Shown piece by piece: positions 18,345 to 27,461 of a DNA stretch of 37,501 bases. The translations under genes were made by a program, and so were the position numbers. Source of the stretch: Holospora curviuscula (lineage in GTDB: Bacteria > Pseudomonadota > Alphaproteobacteria > Holosporales > Holosporaceae); assembly GCF_002930195.1 (NCBI RefSeq), contig NZ_PHHC01000080.1:38857-76357 (forward strand), read 5' to 3'. Position 1 is the stretch's first letter. Each line of letters starts with the position of its first letter. The notes beneath the pieces were generated by a model that searched no databases, was not told where the DNA came from, and saw only the letters and a list, made by a program, of their open reading frames with translations.

Positions 18345-19592
18345 TTAAATCACTGGTTCTTGGGCATAACGCTCCTTTTTATCTTGATTTTCTTTGGCAT
18401 TAGGGACGTGAGCACAAGATTCAAGATCTTTTGCTTTGACCATCACCTGGTGTTTTAAAATATGAGAAGCAGATAAAAATGCTTCACAACTTTGGCGTAG
18501 TTGACGATCTGCTTGATCAAATTTTAGTTCCAAACGATGACAATACTGGAGTAGCTGAGTTGCAATGTCCATAATTTGTTGCGTTTGTTGAGCCAAACGT
18601 TCTTGGCGCCACCCATGGGCAATGGTCTTTAATAATGCGATTAAAAGACTTGGGCTGACTAATACTACGCCGCGTTCACTGGCCCACTCTACAAGTGCTG
18701 GATTGATGGAAAGTGCAGCGCTGAGGAACGTGTCCCCAGGAAGAAAAAGTAGAACAAAATCTACACTCCCAGGTAAATGTTTGGGATAATTTTTTTCTGA
18801 TAATTTTTTTATGTGCTGCATCACTAAACGTGTATGTTCTTGAAGCTTGGCTTGGTAACTTTTTGTATCTGGGGCGTTACAGGCTTCTAGGTAATGAAGA
18901 ATGGGGGTTTTTGCGTCAATAATAATAAAACGCCCTTCTGTTAGATGAATCACCACATCAGGCCTTAAGGTTGTATTTCCTTGTTTCAGTACAAACTGTT
19001 CCTCAAAATCACAATGAGCCAGCATACCGGATAATTCTAGCACGCGCCGAAGCTGCAATTCCCCCCAAGATCCACAGACATGAGGAGAGCGTAATGCTGT
19101 TATAAGGTTTTGCGTGTGCGTACCTAATTCTTTTTGATCTTGACGCATATGTGTGATTTGAGATTTAAGTTGTTCGTAGGTGGAGATACGTTCTTGTTCT
19201 ATTCCTTTCAAGTATTGAAGTACTTGTTCTAATGCTTGCCCTAAAGGATGTGCTGCCTGATTTAAAATATGTTGATGTTCTTGAGATTGTACTTTATTCC
19301 ACTGTTCTACTGTAGGCTTAATCACAGTAATGCAAGCGGTTTGGAACTCGGAAAGCGCTTGATGATGTATAGTTTCTAGTGTACGATGTAAAGACGCATT
19401 CATCTCAGCTTTCTGTATTTCCTGAGCTTGGGTTTCATCCCTTTGAATTTGACACCATCGCAATGCTTCGGCAGTGATCTGAAGGTCTTTTTGGCACAAA
19501 AGCTTTGCTTTATATTCTTTGATGTACAGTCCTAATCCAACACTTGCTCCTAAAAGAATCCCTCCTAAAAATATACTGCTTTCAAGAATCAT
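18345..19592 (-). CDS. rmuC: DNA recombination protein RmuC
   Basis: RmuC limits inversions and other rearrangements at short repeats; it is a predicted membrane-anchored PD-(D/E)XK nuclease. The 415 residues start with a hydrophobic anchor (SIFLGGILLGASVGLGLYI, 6-24). A long coiled coil (about 30-160) follows, then HVCGSWGELQLRRVLELSGM (171-190). The nuclease core has LRPDVVIHL (209-217) and IIIDAKTP (223-230), then FLPGDTFLSAAL and the usual helical C-terminus. The ATG at 19592 has no strong Shine-Dalgarno. The gene stands alone with IS debris on both sides. Retention of a rearrangement suppressor in such a repeat-rich region is of interest, but a causal link is speculation. Confidence 0.93.
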   Translation of the reverse strand: MILESSIFLGGILLGASVGLGLYIKEYKAKLLCQKDLQITAEALRWCQIQRDETQAQEIQKAEMNASLHRTLETIHHQALSEFQTACITVIKPTVEQWNKVQSQEHQHILNQAAHPLGQALEQVLQYLKGIEQERISTYEQLKSQITHMRQDQKELGTHTQNLITALRSPHVCGSWGELQLRRVLELSGMLAHCDFEEQFVLKQGNTTLRPDVVIHLTEGRFIIIDAKTPILHYLEACNAPDTKSYQAKLQEHTRLVMQHIKKLSEKNYPKHLPGSVDFVLLFLPGDTFLSAALSINPALVEWASERGVVLVSPSLLIALLKTIAHGWRQERLAQQTQQIMDIATQLLQYCHRLELKFDQADRQLRQSCEAFLSASHILKHQVMVKAKDLESCAHVPNAKENQDKKERYAQEPVI

Positions 19593-20819
19593 AGAAAAGA
19601 ATTTGCGTATTGTTGTTTTTTAAAGATAGCATAATTTTTTAAAATTTTCTAAAATATGTAGAATTAGCAATTGTTTCCTTTATTTCACATTAAATATATT
19701 GTAATGCGTATTATGGGTGTCAAAATTTTTTACGAACAAGTGCTTAAGCATGTCAACCAAAAAATTTTTTATTTTCTAGATTTCAAGCTCTCTTATAAAT
19801 ATCGATGTTATAGATTAAGTAATTTTTTCTAATAATTATTTATTTTTTCTCTCATAGTAATTTGAAAAAATTATTGCAGTTTAAAATCAGTACAATAAAA
19901 AATAATCTAAAGTTTAAAAAAGAGTTCACGAAACTCTCAGAAAATTTAATGAAAAGCCCTAACGGACTCTTTTTAAAACGCTGAAGGCGGTAATATCCTA
20001 ACTGAGACAGATATGTCGTTAAAAAATTTAGCAAAAATATTCGGGTGTACAGCGAGCTTCTGTGTACAAAAAATTAAGGTTGGAAATAAGTTAGGAGATA
20101 GAAAAAACTAATAAAGTGGGAATTTCCCCTCTAGAAAAAAGAGCCCCTCTAAAAATTCCTCTAGTCCAGGATATAGCATTAGGTGCGAAACCATAGTAGG
20201 ATAAAAGAAAAAATATTCACAAGCCCATGAAGTAACAATTTAATAAAAAAATTAATCTATTCTTTGAGCAAAAAAATACAAAAAGAAATATCAAAAAATC
20301 AAAAATTTTTAGAGTACAGAGAAATATAGTAAGTCGATGGCGTCATAGATCTAAGAAAGACGGAAATTGTTACACTAGAGAACATTTATAGTATAAACGT
20401 AGGTTGACTATTCAAAGAAAAAATTACTTTGGCAAAAACATGAGAATAGTGATTGAAGAATGTTCGGGCTAAGTTTGCTATACGCAAAGGATAAAAGAAT
20501 ACTCTTTTCCTCTGGGAAGTAGAGCAAGACGATCGAAATAGATATCTAAACGTCATAAAAAAATATCACGCACAGTCTTGTAATACTTCTCCTCCCTTAT
20601 TCATCAAAGCTGGATTCGATAGAAAAATTTTGGGCTAATACAAAATAATGCATTCGGGAGATAATTATAGAATTCGCTTAATGATATGGGGCTATACCCT
20701 CCCTTCTTTTCTCCACCTAATACGATATGATGTAGACTCTTTATTTTATGGATAAACGGAGGGAGTATAGTGACGCTAGAAGGTAATAAGAGCGCGTGAT
20801 CCAAGATCCAAGGGATTTA
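19593..20819. other. Long decayed spacer without intact genes
   Basis: About 1.2 kb, very AT-rich up to 19900. A 60-codon minus-strand frame (20034-19852, LSQLGYYRLQRFKKSPLGLF) has faint similarity to the ISAs1 remnants at 22860 and 26720. Around 20240-20400 the plus strand gives pieces such as NTKRNIKKSKIF and SRWRHRSKKDGNCYTRE that loosely resemble an IS630-type helix-turn-helix N-terminus. Neither is strong enough to call. No tRNA, promoter or terminator stands out. Confidence 0.4.
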
Positions 20820-22195
20820 ATAGATCATGCATGGGAGATAATTAAGGATGATTTTGAATGGAGAAAGTATGGTAATAGAAGTAAATACCAGAAGAAAGAG
20901 GTTCTTAATGGAGTAGTTTACATAATAAAGAGCGGCTTCCCATAGCGAATGCTTTCTAAAGATTGTTCCCCGTACTCTATTGTATATTGGTTTTATCGAA
21001 GCTTCAGGATCAAAAGAATATGGGAAAAAGTACTAATCACGCTTGTGAAGATACGTCGGATAAAAGCTGGTTGAAGTAAACCCAGAGCTATCGCAGGATT
21101 GATTCACACAGTGTCAAAATTACCCGGGCTTGTGAACAACGCGGCATTGACGGAGGGAAAAAAATAAAGGAACCTAAACGCCATAATGTTGTGGATATAT
21201 AAGGCACTCTGGTGCACGGTACTGTTCATGACGCTAGTCACAGTAGGGGGGTGCAATGTTTTTCAAGAGGCTATGCAAAGTATCCGACACTCAAAAGCGT
21301 TTTCGTCGATGCCGGGTATGGAAAAACCATGCTAGAGTTTGTGGAAAATCTTCTTAACAAGACAATTGAAATTTCAGAACCCCAGAATGAGCGGTGTTTG
21401 CCAAAAAATGGGTTCTTGAACGAACCTTGGCTTGGCTCAATCATTATCCAAAGAATCTACCCATAGTGTTGTGGATATACAATTCACTCTCATGCACGGT
21501 ACTGTTTATGACGCGAATCAACATGATACAGTAAGGGAGTGCAATGTTTTTCAAGAGCCTCTTAAAAACTATTCGACACTCAAAGGCGTTTGCGCCGATG
21601 CCGAGTATAGAAAAACCATGCTAAAGTTTGTAGAAAACGTTCTTAATCAAAACAATTGAAATTTCAGAACCCCAAGGTAGGATGTGTTCACCAAAAGATA
21701 GGTCGTTGAATGAACTTTGGCTTGGCTCAATCATTATTCAAGATGGTCTAAAGCGTACGAAAGTGCTGTAGCAGCTGTCGAAAATACGGTGATGATCGGG
21801 CTCATTCTATGCTCTGGTTAAAAGCAGATCGCTAATCCATAAATACAGGCTCTAACAAGTCATAACCGTCATAGTGTAAAAGACAGACCAAGTCATCTTT
21901 TTCACGCTAAAGTCTAGGCAGCCCATATTTATAATACGGCTGGAGCTTGTGCTGTTTTTCAAGAAGTCTTAAGAAACGCTCTAACGCTTACGGGTATTTG
22001 CTCGGATGCCGGTTACCAGAAAATAACGGAAGGATACGTTAAAATATCCTGAAGAACATACGTGAGATGCCGACTTCCCTGACTCAAGGGGGGGGCTATT
22101 TGGGAAAAAAATGGGGTGAGAAGCGCATATTGTCTTGGCGTAATCATTTTTCAAGCAACGCTAAAGAGTATGAAAGTTCTATTTTGATGAAGAAG
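20820..22195 (+). mobile_element. IS5-family remnant with repeated C-terminal segments
   Basis: N-terminal pieces EVLNGVVYIIKSGFP, RMLSKDCSPYSIVYW and IWEKVLITLVK lead to DSHSVKITRACEQRGIDGGK, the DSQSVKT-GGK block of IS5 transposases. The following segment VVD...HGTVHDASHSRGVQ...YPTLKSVFVDAGYGKTM occurs twice, at 21188-21385 and 21469-21670. A third, more distant version (IYNTAGACAVFQEVLRN, ICSDAGYQKITEGYV) lies at 21890-22050. The last two end in WLNHYSRWSKAYES (about 21720) and WRNHFSSNAKEYESS (about 22137). Stops and shifts are frequent. Confidence 0.7.
21188..21670 (+). repeat. Imperfect direct repeat of about 200 bp, period 281 bp
   Basis: GTTGTGGATATA starts at 21188 and again at 21469. 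Each is followed by GCACGGTACTGTT, GTGCAATGTTTTTCAAGAG, GACACTCAAA, GAAAAACCATGCTA and GAAATTTCAGAACCCC in the same order. The copies have clearly diverged, with small indels near 21520 and 21650. Confidence 0.85.
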
Positions 22196-22205
22196 AGGAT
22201 ACATA

Positions 22206-22650
22206 CGGTCAAATAATTATAGAGTAGTTTTAGAGAATAGCGGCTAAATTGAAGAATTTCTAGAGCGTCGCATCTGTTTAGGATGAACTCATTGTTTCTC
22301 AATGGGATTAAGGTCTGGATAATAAGGCGGTAGGTAAAATAAAGTATGACCAGCATTCTTAATTATTTTCTGCATAGCTTTACCTTGATGGAACGCAGTA
22401 TTATCCATGACAATACCACAATTTTCTGGGATATTGGGCAGGAACATTTGCGCTACCCAACACATCAATACCTCTACAGAATCCGTAAGCAATCTAATTG
22501 CCCCTAAATTAGAGCCCATTAAAGCACCTAGAGCATTTGGATTTGTTCTATTTTTGGCACCCCAATCCTGTTTTTCGTAACAACGCTGCACTTTTACAGA
22601 ATGCCCGTGAATTTTTGGCGTATCATAAGAAACTCCACGTTCATTAGGGC
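22206..22650 (-). mobile_element. IS630-family element (type A), 3' half
   Basis: Minus-strand frame 22591-22289 reads QRCYEKQDWGAKNRTN, ALGALMGSNLGAIRLLTDS, IVMDNTAFHQGKAMQKIIKN and HTLFYLPPYYPDLNPIE, the C-terminal DDE domain of an IS630 transposase. The end near 22206 follows a TA and matches the end of the type A copy at 25645. The N-terminal half is missing: the element stops at a foreign IS5 end at about 22655. Confidence 0.85.
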
Positions 22651-22654
22651 ATGT

Positions 22655-22745
22655 CGATATTTAAATTTACTTTAGAACTATGAGTGATGCAGCAAAATGA
22701 ACGAAGGAAAGAAAAGCGTGTGGAAATTTGTCATATCTGGGTGCA
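22655..22745 (-). mobile_element. IS5-family end fragment (same as 7540 end)
   Basis: About 90 bases (GATATTTAAATTTACTTTAG, then ATGAGTGAT and GGAAAGAAAAGCGTGTG) match the left end of the element at 7540. They encode the last residues of its transposase. Nothing else of that element is present here. Confidence 0.75.
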
Positions 22746-22756
22746 ACGCGTCTGAA

Positions 22757-23226
22757 CTGTATCATTATAAGAGATCAAAGATTGAGAAAATGATGATAAG
22801 AGAAACGCTAGGATTGAAGTTAAAAAATACTCGGTAAGTCAGAATATTAAATGGCTAATCTTCAATACCCCTAACGGGCTTTCTATTAAAAGCATTGCGC
22901 GGATAGAATCGGTTCGTGAGATAAAAAGTAAGTTTTCTAGTGAAGTACAATATCTTCTTTAGAAGTCACCCCTGAAATAATGCTCTCATATATTAAAAGT
23001 TATTGGGCCTTACATTGGGTAGTAGATAGGTCATTTGGTGAGAATCAAAGAAGAATACGAAAGAAAAACGCTCCCCACGTTAGGTAATAATCGGAATATA
23101 GCTCTGAACGTATTACGGTTAACAAAAGCTCAGATGCCAAGAAAATCAATCAAGACGTTCAGAAAAATGGGGGGAGCTGGGAGTCACGACATACTTCTGC
23201 GTATCTTGAAACAAAATTTTTCATGA
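22757..23226 (+). mobile_element. ISAs1-family transposase 3' remnant
   Basis: Pieces WLIFNTPNGLSIKSIARIES, VREIKSKFSSEVQYLL, MLSYIKSYWALHWVVDRSFG, ENQRRIRKKNAPHV and NVLRLTKAQMPRKSIKTFRK match the C-terminal third of ISAs1 transposases (I-HW-IEN-LHWVLD-F-ED-RIR-GNAP consensus). Several frameshifts are present. A minus-strand sibling lies at 26388-27250, and both share the same 3' end (TTGAAACAAAATTTTTCATG). Confidence 0.75.
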
Positions 23227-23517
23227 GGTAGCCCTAACTCTCGTACACTTTATTCTCACTGCATATCAAACTATGAAGATAAATTTTTAACCTTACCCAA
23301 AAAAAATAAGCCCAAATTAAAATAAGACAGCAAAAAAATTAGAGAGAGCTTTGATGTGTTTTTTTAAATTTAATATTTATAATTATTTTATTTTTTAAAA
23401 TTATATCATGAATATTATTATATTTTATTAATTAAGTTATTTATAAAAAGTAAGATGTTAAATTTTTTTTAAGCGTTGATTAGATCAATTTAGGAAGGGT
23501 GGAGAAAAAAGATAGAT
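23227..23517. other. AT-rich spacer
   Basis: Very AT-rich, with no frame or RNA found. It leads into the strong promoter before tRNA-Thr. Confidence 0.5.
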
Positions 23518-23545
23518 TTGACGCTTTTATAAAACACTGTATAAT
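23518..23545 (+). promoter_or_regulatory. Near-consensus sigma70 promoter of tRNA-Thr and rapZ
   Basis: TTGACG (23518-23523), a 16-base spacer and a perfect TATAAT (23540-23545). Start is expected near 23552, about nine bases before the mature tRNA. This is the best promoter in the window. No separate promoter fits between the tRNA and rapZ. Confidence 0.85.
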
Positions 23546-23560
23546 GGAATTTAATGTAGC

Positions 23561-23633
23561 GCCGAAGTAGCTCAATTGGTAGAGCAACTGATTCGTAATC
23601 AGTAGGTAGGGTGTTCGATTCACCTCTTCGGCA
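23561..23633 (+). tRNA. tRNA-Thr (anticodon CGT)
   Basis: Acceptor GCCGAAG pairs with CTTCGGC. The D arm is GCTCAATTGGTAGAGC. The anticodon stem ACTGA/TCAGT encloses TTCGTAA, giving anticodon CGT, and the T loop is GTTCGATTC. Discriminator A is followed by CCC, so CCA is not encoded. Confidence 0.97.
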
Positions 23634-23651
23634 CCCAAACGATACTCATAA

Positions 23652-24494
23652 ATGTACCCCAAAATATTTTTTATTACTGGGCTATCAGGTTCGGGAAAAA
23701 CGATGGCTTTAAAGCTTTTGGAAGACTTAGGCTGTGAGGTTGTAGATAATATTCCTATCGCTTTGTGTGCTGATTTAATTTCAGAAAAAGTAACACAACA
23801 CCCTCTAGGTATAGGCCTTGATCTTCGTACGCGAGATTTTAGCACAGAAAAATTTCATCACTGTGTAGAAATGATTCGAAAAAAAAATATTGTAAGGGTA
23901 GTGTTTTTGAATGCTAGCACACAAGTTTTGTGTGCACGATATCGAGAAACGCGTCGAGGCCATCCTCTTGGAAATGCGGCGTACATTGAGGGGTTGATTG
24001 AAAGGGAAAAAAAACTTTTAGATTCTGTGCAGAATCGAGCAGATGTTGTTTTTGATACTTCGACTTTTTCTCCACCTGAAATGCGTAGTAAACTTCAGCA
24101 GCTTCTTGAGATACCCTCTCTTCAATTATGGGTGTACTTATTATCTTTTTCTTTTCGTAGAGGCATTCCTTTACAAAGCGATTTTGTATTTGATATGCGG
24201 TTTTTACCTAACCCGCATTACAATCATGACATGCGAACCCTTACAGGGGAGCACGGGTATATTCAATCCTATTTAATGCAGGATTCAAAATTTAATTCTT
24301 TTTTTGAACATGTAACTTACTTATTTTCTTCTGTAATCTTACCTTCGTATACTCAAGATCGGCGCTTGAATTCTACCCTGAGTTTTGGATGTACTGGAGG
24401 AAGACACCGCTCTGTTGGTACAGCAGAATTGGTGGCAAAATTTTTAAAAGAAACAAACAATATGAATGTATTGGTGTACCACAGAGATCTTTAA
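23652..24494 (+). CDS. rapZ: RapZ/YvcJ-family nucleotide-binding RNA adaptor
   Basis: In enterobacteria RapZ senses glucosamine-6-phosphate and directs RNase E to small RNAs that control GlmS. Other members (YvcJ) are GTP/ATP-binding proteins of less certain role. The 280 residues show a Walker A GLSGSGKT (10-17), DNIP (about 32-35), a DLRTRDF segment, FLNAS...RYRETRRGHPL (105-128) and DTSTFSPPEMR. The C-terminal domain has FDMRFLPNPHY and the signature FGCTGGRHRSV (245-255). The ATG at 23652 lies 18 bases after the tRNA and has no Shine-Dalgarno. The usual alphaproteobacterial PTS partners (HPr kinase, EIIA, HPr) are not next to it. Confidence 0.94.
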   Translation: MYPKIFFITGLSGSGKTMALKLLEDLGCEVVDNIPIALCADLISEKVTQHPLGIGLDLRTRDFSTEKFHHCVEMIRKKNIVRVVFLNASTQVLCARYRETRRGHPLGNAAYIEGLIEREKKLLDSVQNRADVVFDTSTFSPPEMRSKLQQLLEIPSLQLWVYLLSFSFRRGIPLQSDFVFDMRFLPNPHYNHDMRTLTGEHGYIQSYLMQDSKFNSFFEHVTYLFSSVILPSYTQDRRLNSTLSFGCTGGRHRSVGTAELVAKFLKETNNMNVLVYHRDL

Positions 24495-24783
24495 CACATG
24501 ATTACAGATACAAACATGAAAATTATCCAAAAAGAATCTTTTTATTAAGAAAGAGTATCGATGGGATAGAGATTATTCGGGGTTCTTGTATAAAACGGCG
24601 CAAAGTAATGCCCAAACGTGATCTTAGATTTTTTCAGGAGAATCCTTACCCTCTTTGTATGCTAAATGAAAATAAAAAGGGAACGACAGTTTAAGTACGT
24701 CCAAAAAAGTTGTATTGATTTTTTATAATGTGAGCTATTTTTAGATTAGAAGTATAGAAATGTCTTTAGCGTTAGGATCTATA
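24495..24783. other. Spacer after rapZ
   Basis: A short frame begins with ATG at 24498 (MITDTNMKIIQKESFY, then stop). Another frame contains LLRKSIDGIEIIRGSCIKRR, ending at 24694. I cannot assign either. They may be remains of a gene that once followed rapZ, but no PTS motif (such as the HPr GLHARA box) is visible. No terminator hairpin is clear. Confidence 0.3.
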
Positions 24784-25645
24784 GAAAACTAACTATAAAA
24801 CGGTTATATTAAAAGAAAAGAGAAGAATATTTAAAAGTGTCGTATTTCTTATCATAAGGGTTTAGGAATTAAGAAGAAAGAAGGATTCAGCGATGAGGAC
24901 TCTGGTAAACGTTTTAGAATGGGTGATTATAGAGGGAATACACGTTTAGAATCCCACTTAGTGCCCTCTAAGCTAGCCAGAACAATAGATATGGACTGTT
25001 TAGAACACGGTATCACGATATATCCTGATGCGCCGATCAGCCAGAGTACGCGGAGCGCTTTGGGGTAAGGGCTATTAGTCTCTTGAAAGCCCTGAGACGT
25101 CTTGGGGTTGGCTATAAAAAAACCCTTAAATTATCTAAAGGCGGATCCAGAAAAAAGATCTGTATTGTACCAAAAGCGTGATGAATTAAACAGAAAAGTT
25201 GATGAACGTAGAGTTGCGCATAATATGTCAAGAATTCACGGGTATTCTGTAAAAGTGCAGCGTTGTTACGAAAAACAGGATTGGGGTGCCAAAATAGAAC
25301 AAATCTATAGAATAAATGCTCTAGGTGCTTTAATGGGCTCTACTTTAAGGTCCATTGGATTCCTTACGGGTTCTGTAAAGGTATTGATGTGTTGGGTAGA
25401 GAACATGGTACTCACCAATATTTCAGATAAAAAGAGGTAGCGTCATGAATAATGCTGCCTTCCATCAAGGTAAAGCTAAGTAGAAAATGATTAAGAATAC
25501 TGGTCACAATTTACTTTAACTACCTCTTTATTTTCCTGATCTTAATTCTATTGAAAAATAATGCGCTGACGCTAAACAGATACGACGTTCTACACATTGG
25601 TCAATTCCCGCGCTATTCTCTATAACCGTTCTGTAGTTAGTGGGC
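24784..25645 (+). mobile_element. IS630-family element (type A), full length but dead
   Basis: An 862-bp element flanked by TA on both sides, as expected for IS630. Its inverted ends are GAAAACTAACTATAAAACGG and GCCCACTAACTACAGAACGG. The transposase reads DSGKRFRMGDYRGNTRLES, CLEHGITIYPDAPISQ, LRRLGVGYKKTLKLSKADPE, VQRCYEKQDWGAK, ALGALMGSTLRSIGFLTGS and a damaged NNAAFHQGKAK...PDLNSIEK block. At least three frameshifts or stops are present, so the element cannot encode a complete enzyme. Confidence 0.88.
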
Positions 25646-25649
25646 TATA

Positions 25650-26087
25650 TAAGTTTTTTTAGAATATGTACCACGCTTTTTATCAATCAATTTTTTATTT
25701 TTCTTACCCCCAATTTCTGTCTTTGCAAATGGTTCATCTTTATACCAATTTTATCACTCTATATAAGACTTTTAGGAGCTATATTGTTGATCATTTCTTG
25801 ATAATTTATTTTGAGCTGATTTTAGATCTATGGTTTCTTTGCTGCCCAATCGTGTTTTAGGCTTGATAGCTCCTTCTTTTTCGCACCGTATCCGCTCTCT
25901 GTTTACGCTATTTTTATTCACCATAACGATTGTTGCGCTCATGTTTTGATTTTTACTTAAGTGTATGTATTCTACGCTTCTTTCCTTTAATTCTAAGCTG
26001 CTTTTGTATTTTTGTAATCGTTTATGGGCTTTTTTTCATTTTTTGAGAGATATAATAAATCTCTTATTTTTAAGTTAAATTACTATA
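25650..26087 (-). mobile_element. IS630-family element (type B), N-terminal half
   Basis: The sequence parallels the type B copy at 36670-37174, including ATGTACCACGCTTTTTA and GGATCTATGGTTTCTTTGCT-like stretches. The outer end (TTAAGTTAAATTACTATA) at 26087 is the type B end. The other half is missing at the junction with the type A element at 25645. No open frame remains. Confidence 0.65.
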
Positions 26088-26387
26088 CCTCCATTGAAAA
26101 GAAATGGTGCCACGCAAGCGCTGTTTACGGAAAACTCATCCGTACTATTGCAAAATTATTTACAAAATATTTATTGTAATTATTTTATAGTGCGTTTTTT
26201 ATAAATAATTTCAAGAATTATCACAGTACCCAAAAGCAATAAGTTTTAGAAAAGCCTAGAGAGCAGTCTCTGCACTGATCTTGATCCTTCCTGAAGAGAC
26301 TTTAGCGCAAGTCTTGTCGCTTTCTTTGAGAACCAAGGACTCTACTTTTTGTTCTATTCTTTGAAAAGGGTATAGACTAGCACCACC
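26088..26387. other. Spacer with a possible orphan gene 3' end (minus strand)
   Basis: On the minus strand, about 26375-26265, there is a coding-like stretch QRIEQKVESLVLKESDKT followed by CAKVSSGRIKISAETAL and a stop. It lies directly downstream of the ISAs1 3' end at 26388 and has no start of its own. It may be the tail of a gene cut by that IS. I do not recognise the family. The rest of the spacer shows nothing. Confidence 0.3.
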
Positions 26388-27250
26388 TCATGAAAAATTT
26401 TGTTTCAAGATACGGGAAAGTATGTCATCACTCCAGCCCCATCCCATTTTTCTGAACCGCTTGATTGATTGTCCTGGCACATGAGCTTGTTCAGAGCTAT
26501 ATGCTTGATTATTGCCTATAGCGTGGGGAGCGTTTTCCTTGCGTATTCTTCTTTGATCCTCACCAAATGACCTCTGTACTAGCCAATGTAAGGCCCAATG
26601 ACCTCTAATATATGAGAGCATTGTTTCAAGAATGACTTCTAAAGAAGATTCATACTACCGCACTGCACTAGAACACTTGCCGTTTATCTCACAAGCCGAT
26701 TCTATCCGCGCCATGCTTTTAATGGAACGCCCATTAGGAGTATTTAAGATTAGCTATTTATTATCCTGACTTACCGAGCATTTTCTAACTTCAATCCTAG
26801 CTTGCCCTTTATCATAATTTTCTGATTAGCTTTGAGAGAGAATATATAATGTCCTCCTTTACCCATGATTTTATCTGCAACGTTATAGTGACAATAGATC
26901 TTTTACGATTCAGCCAATCCAATATTTTCGGTATTACTGGTGAGCGCGTTACTTTTATCCCTTCTCTTGGCCTAGCCTCTGTAGAAAACGTGCGTATTCT
27001 ATGTAACATCTCAACTGCGCCTTGAGACCTTTTCATCGATTGCTATAATATTGCCGGGCTATTTTTACTTATGACCCAGGGAAAAAACAGATCTTGAAAC
27101 TCAACATTTTGCCATCCCTCAGCCCCGCATAGCGCTGCGCACAAAGTCGCTAAGAATACCTCAGACGTATCATGCACCTATTCTTTACTCGATCTAGGAT
27201 CTTTTAGGGGTTTAAAATGATCTAAACCCCCTTCTTCTACTTCTTTCATG
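26388..27250 (-). mobile_element. ISAs1-family element, nearly full span, internally deleted
   Basis: The minus strand from 27250 begins MKEVEEGGLDHFKPLKDPRS and LATLCAALCGAEGWQNVEF, the ISAs1 N-terminus. After a deletion, IIAIDEKVSRR (the first DDE Asp block) appears, then SPVIPKILDWLNRKRSIVTI, ADKIMGKGGHYI and SLKANQK. The end is SIKSMARIES, MLSYIRGHWALHWLVQRSFG and EDQRRIRKENAPHAIGNN. Frameshifts break it throughout. Confidence 0.8.
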
Positions 27251-27340
27251 AACCTTACCTTAAATGGTTCACCCTTCAAGGCATTCCCTTATTATTTTTC
27301 TTTTTTCAAATATTTATTGTTATGAGGGGGCTCTGGGGTA

Positions 27341-27370
27341 TAGACAACACGGACAAATTTATCGTAGAAT
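27341..27370 (+). promoter_or_regulatory. Sigma70-type promoter of tRNA-Asn (and lptE)
   Basis: TAGACA (27341-27346), an 18-base spacer and TAGAAT (27365-27370), ending 10 bases before the tRNA 5' end. It is weaker than the tRNA-Thr promoter. The lptE start lies 9 bases after the tRNA, leaving no room for a separate promoter except inside the tRNA gene. Confidence 0.55.
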
Positions 27371-27380
27371 GAAAACGTAT

Positions 27381-27452
27381 TCCTCGGTAGCTCAGTGGTA
27401 GAGCATGCGGCTGTTAACCGCCAGGTCGCTGGTTCGAGTCCGGCCCGGGGAG
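27381..27452 (+). tRNA. tRNA-Asn (anticodon GTT)
   Basis: Acceptor TCCTCGG pairs with CCGGGGA (one T-G pair). The D arm is GCTCAGTGGTAGAGC, and the anticodon arm GCGG-CTGTTAA-CCGC gives anticodon GTT. The T arm contains CTGGTTCGAGTCCGG. Discriminator G is followed by TTA, so no CCA is encoded. Confidence 0.96.
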
Positions 27453-27461
27453 TTAAAAATA

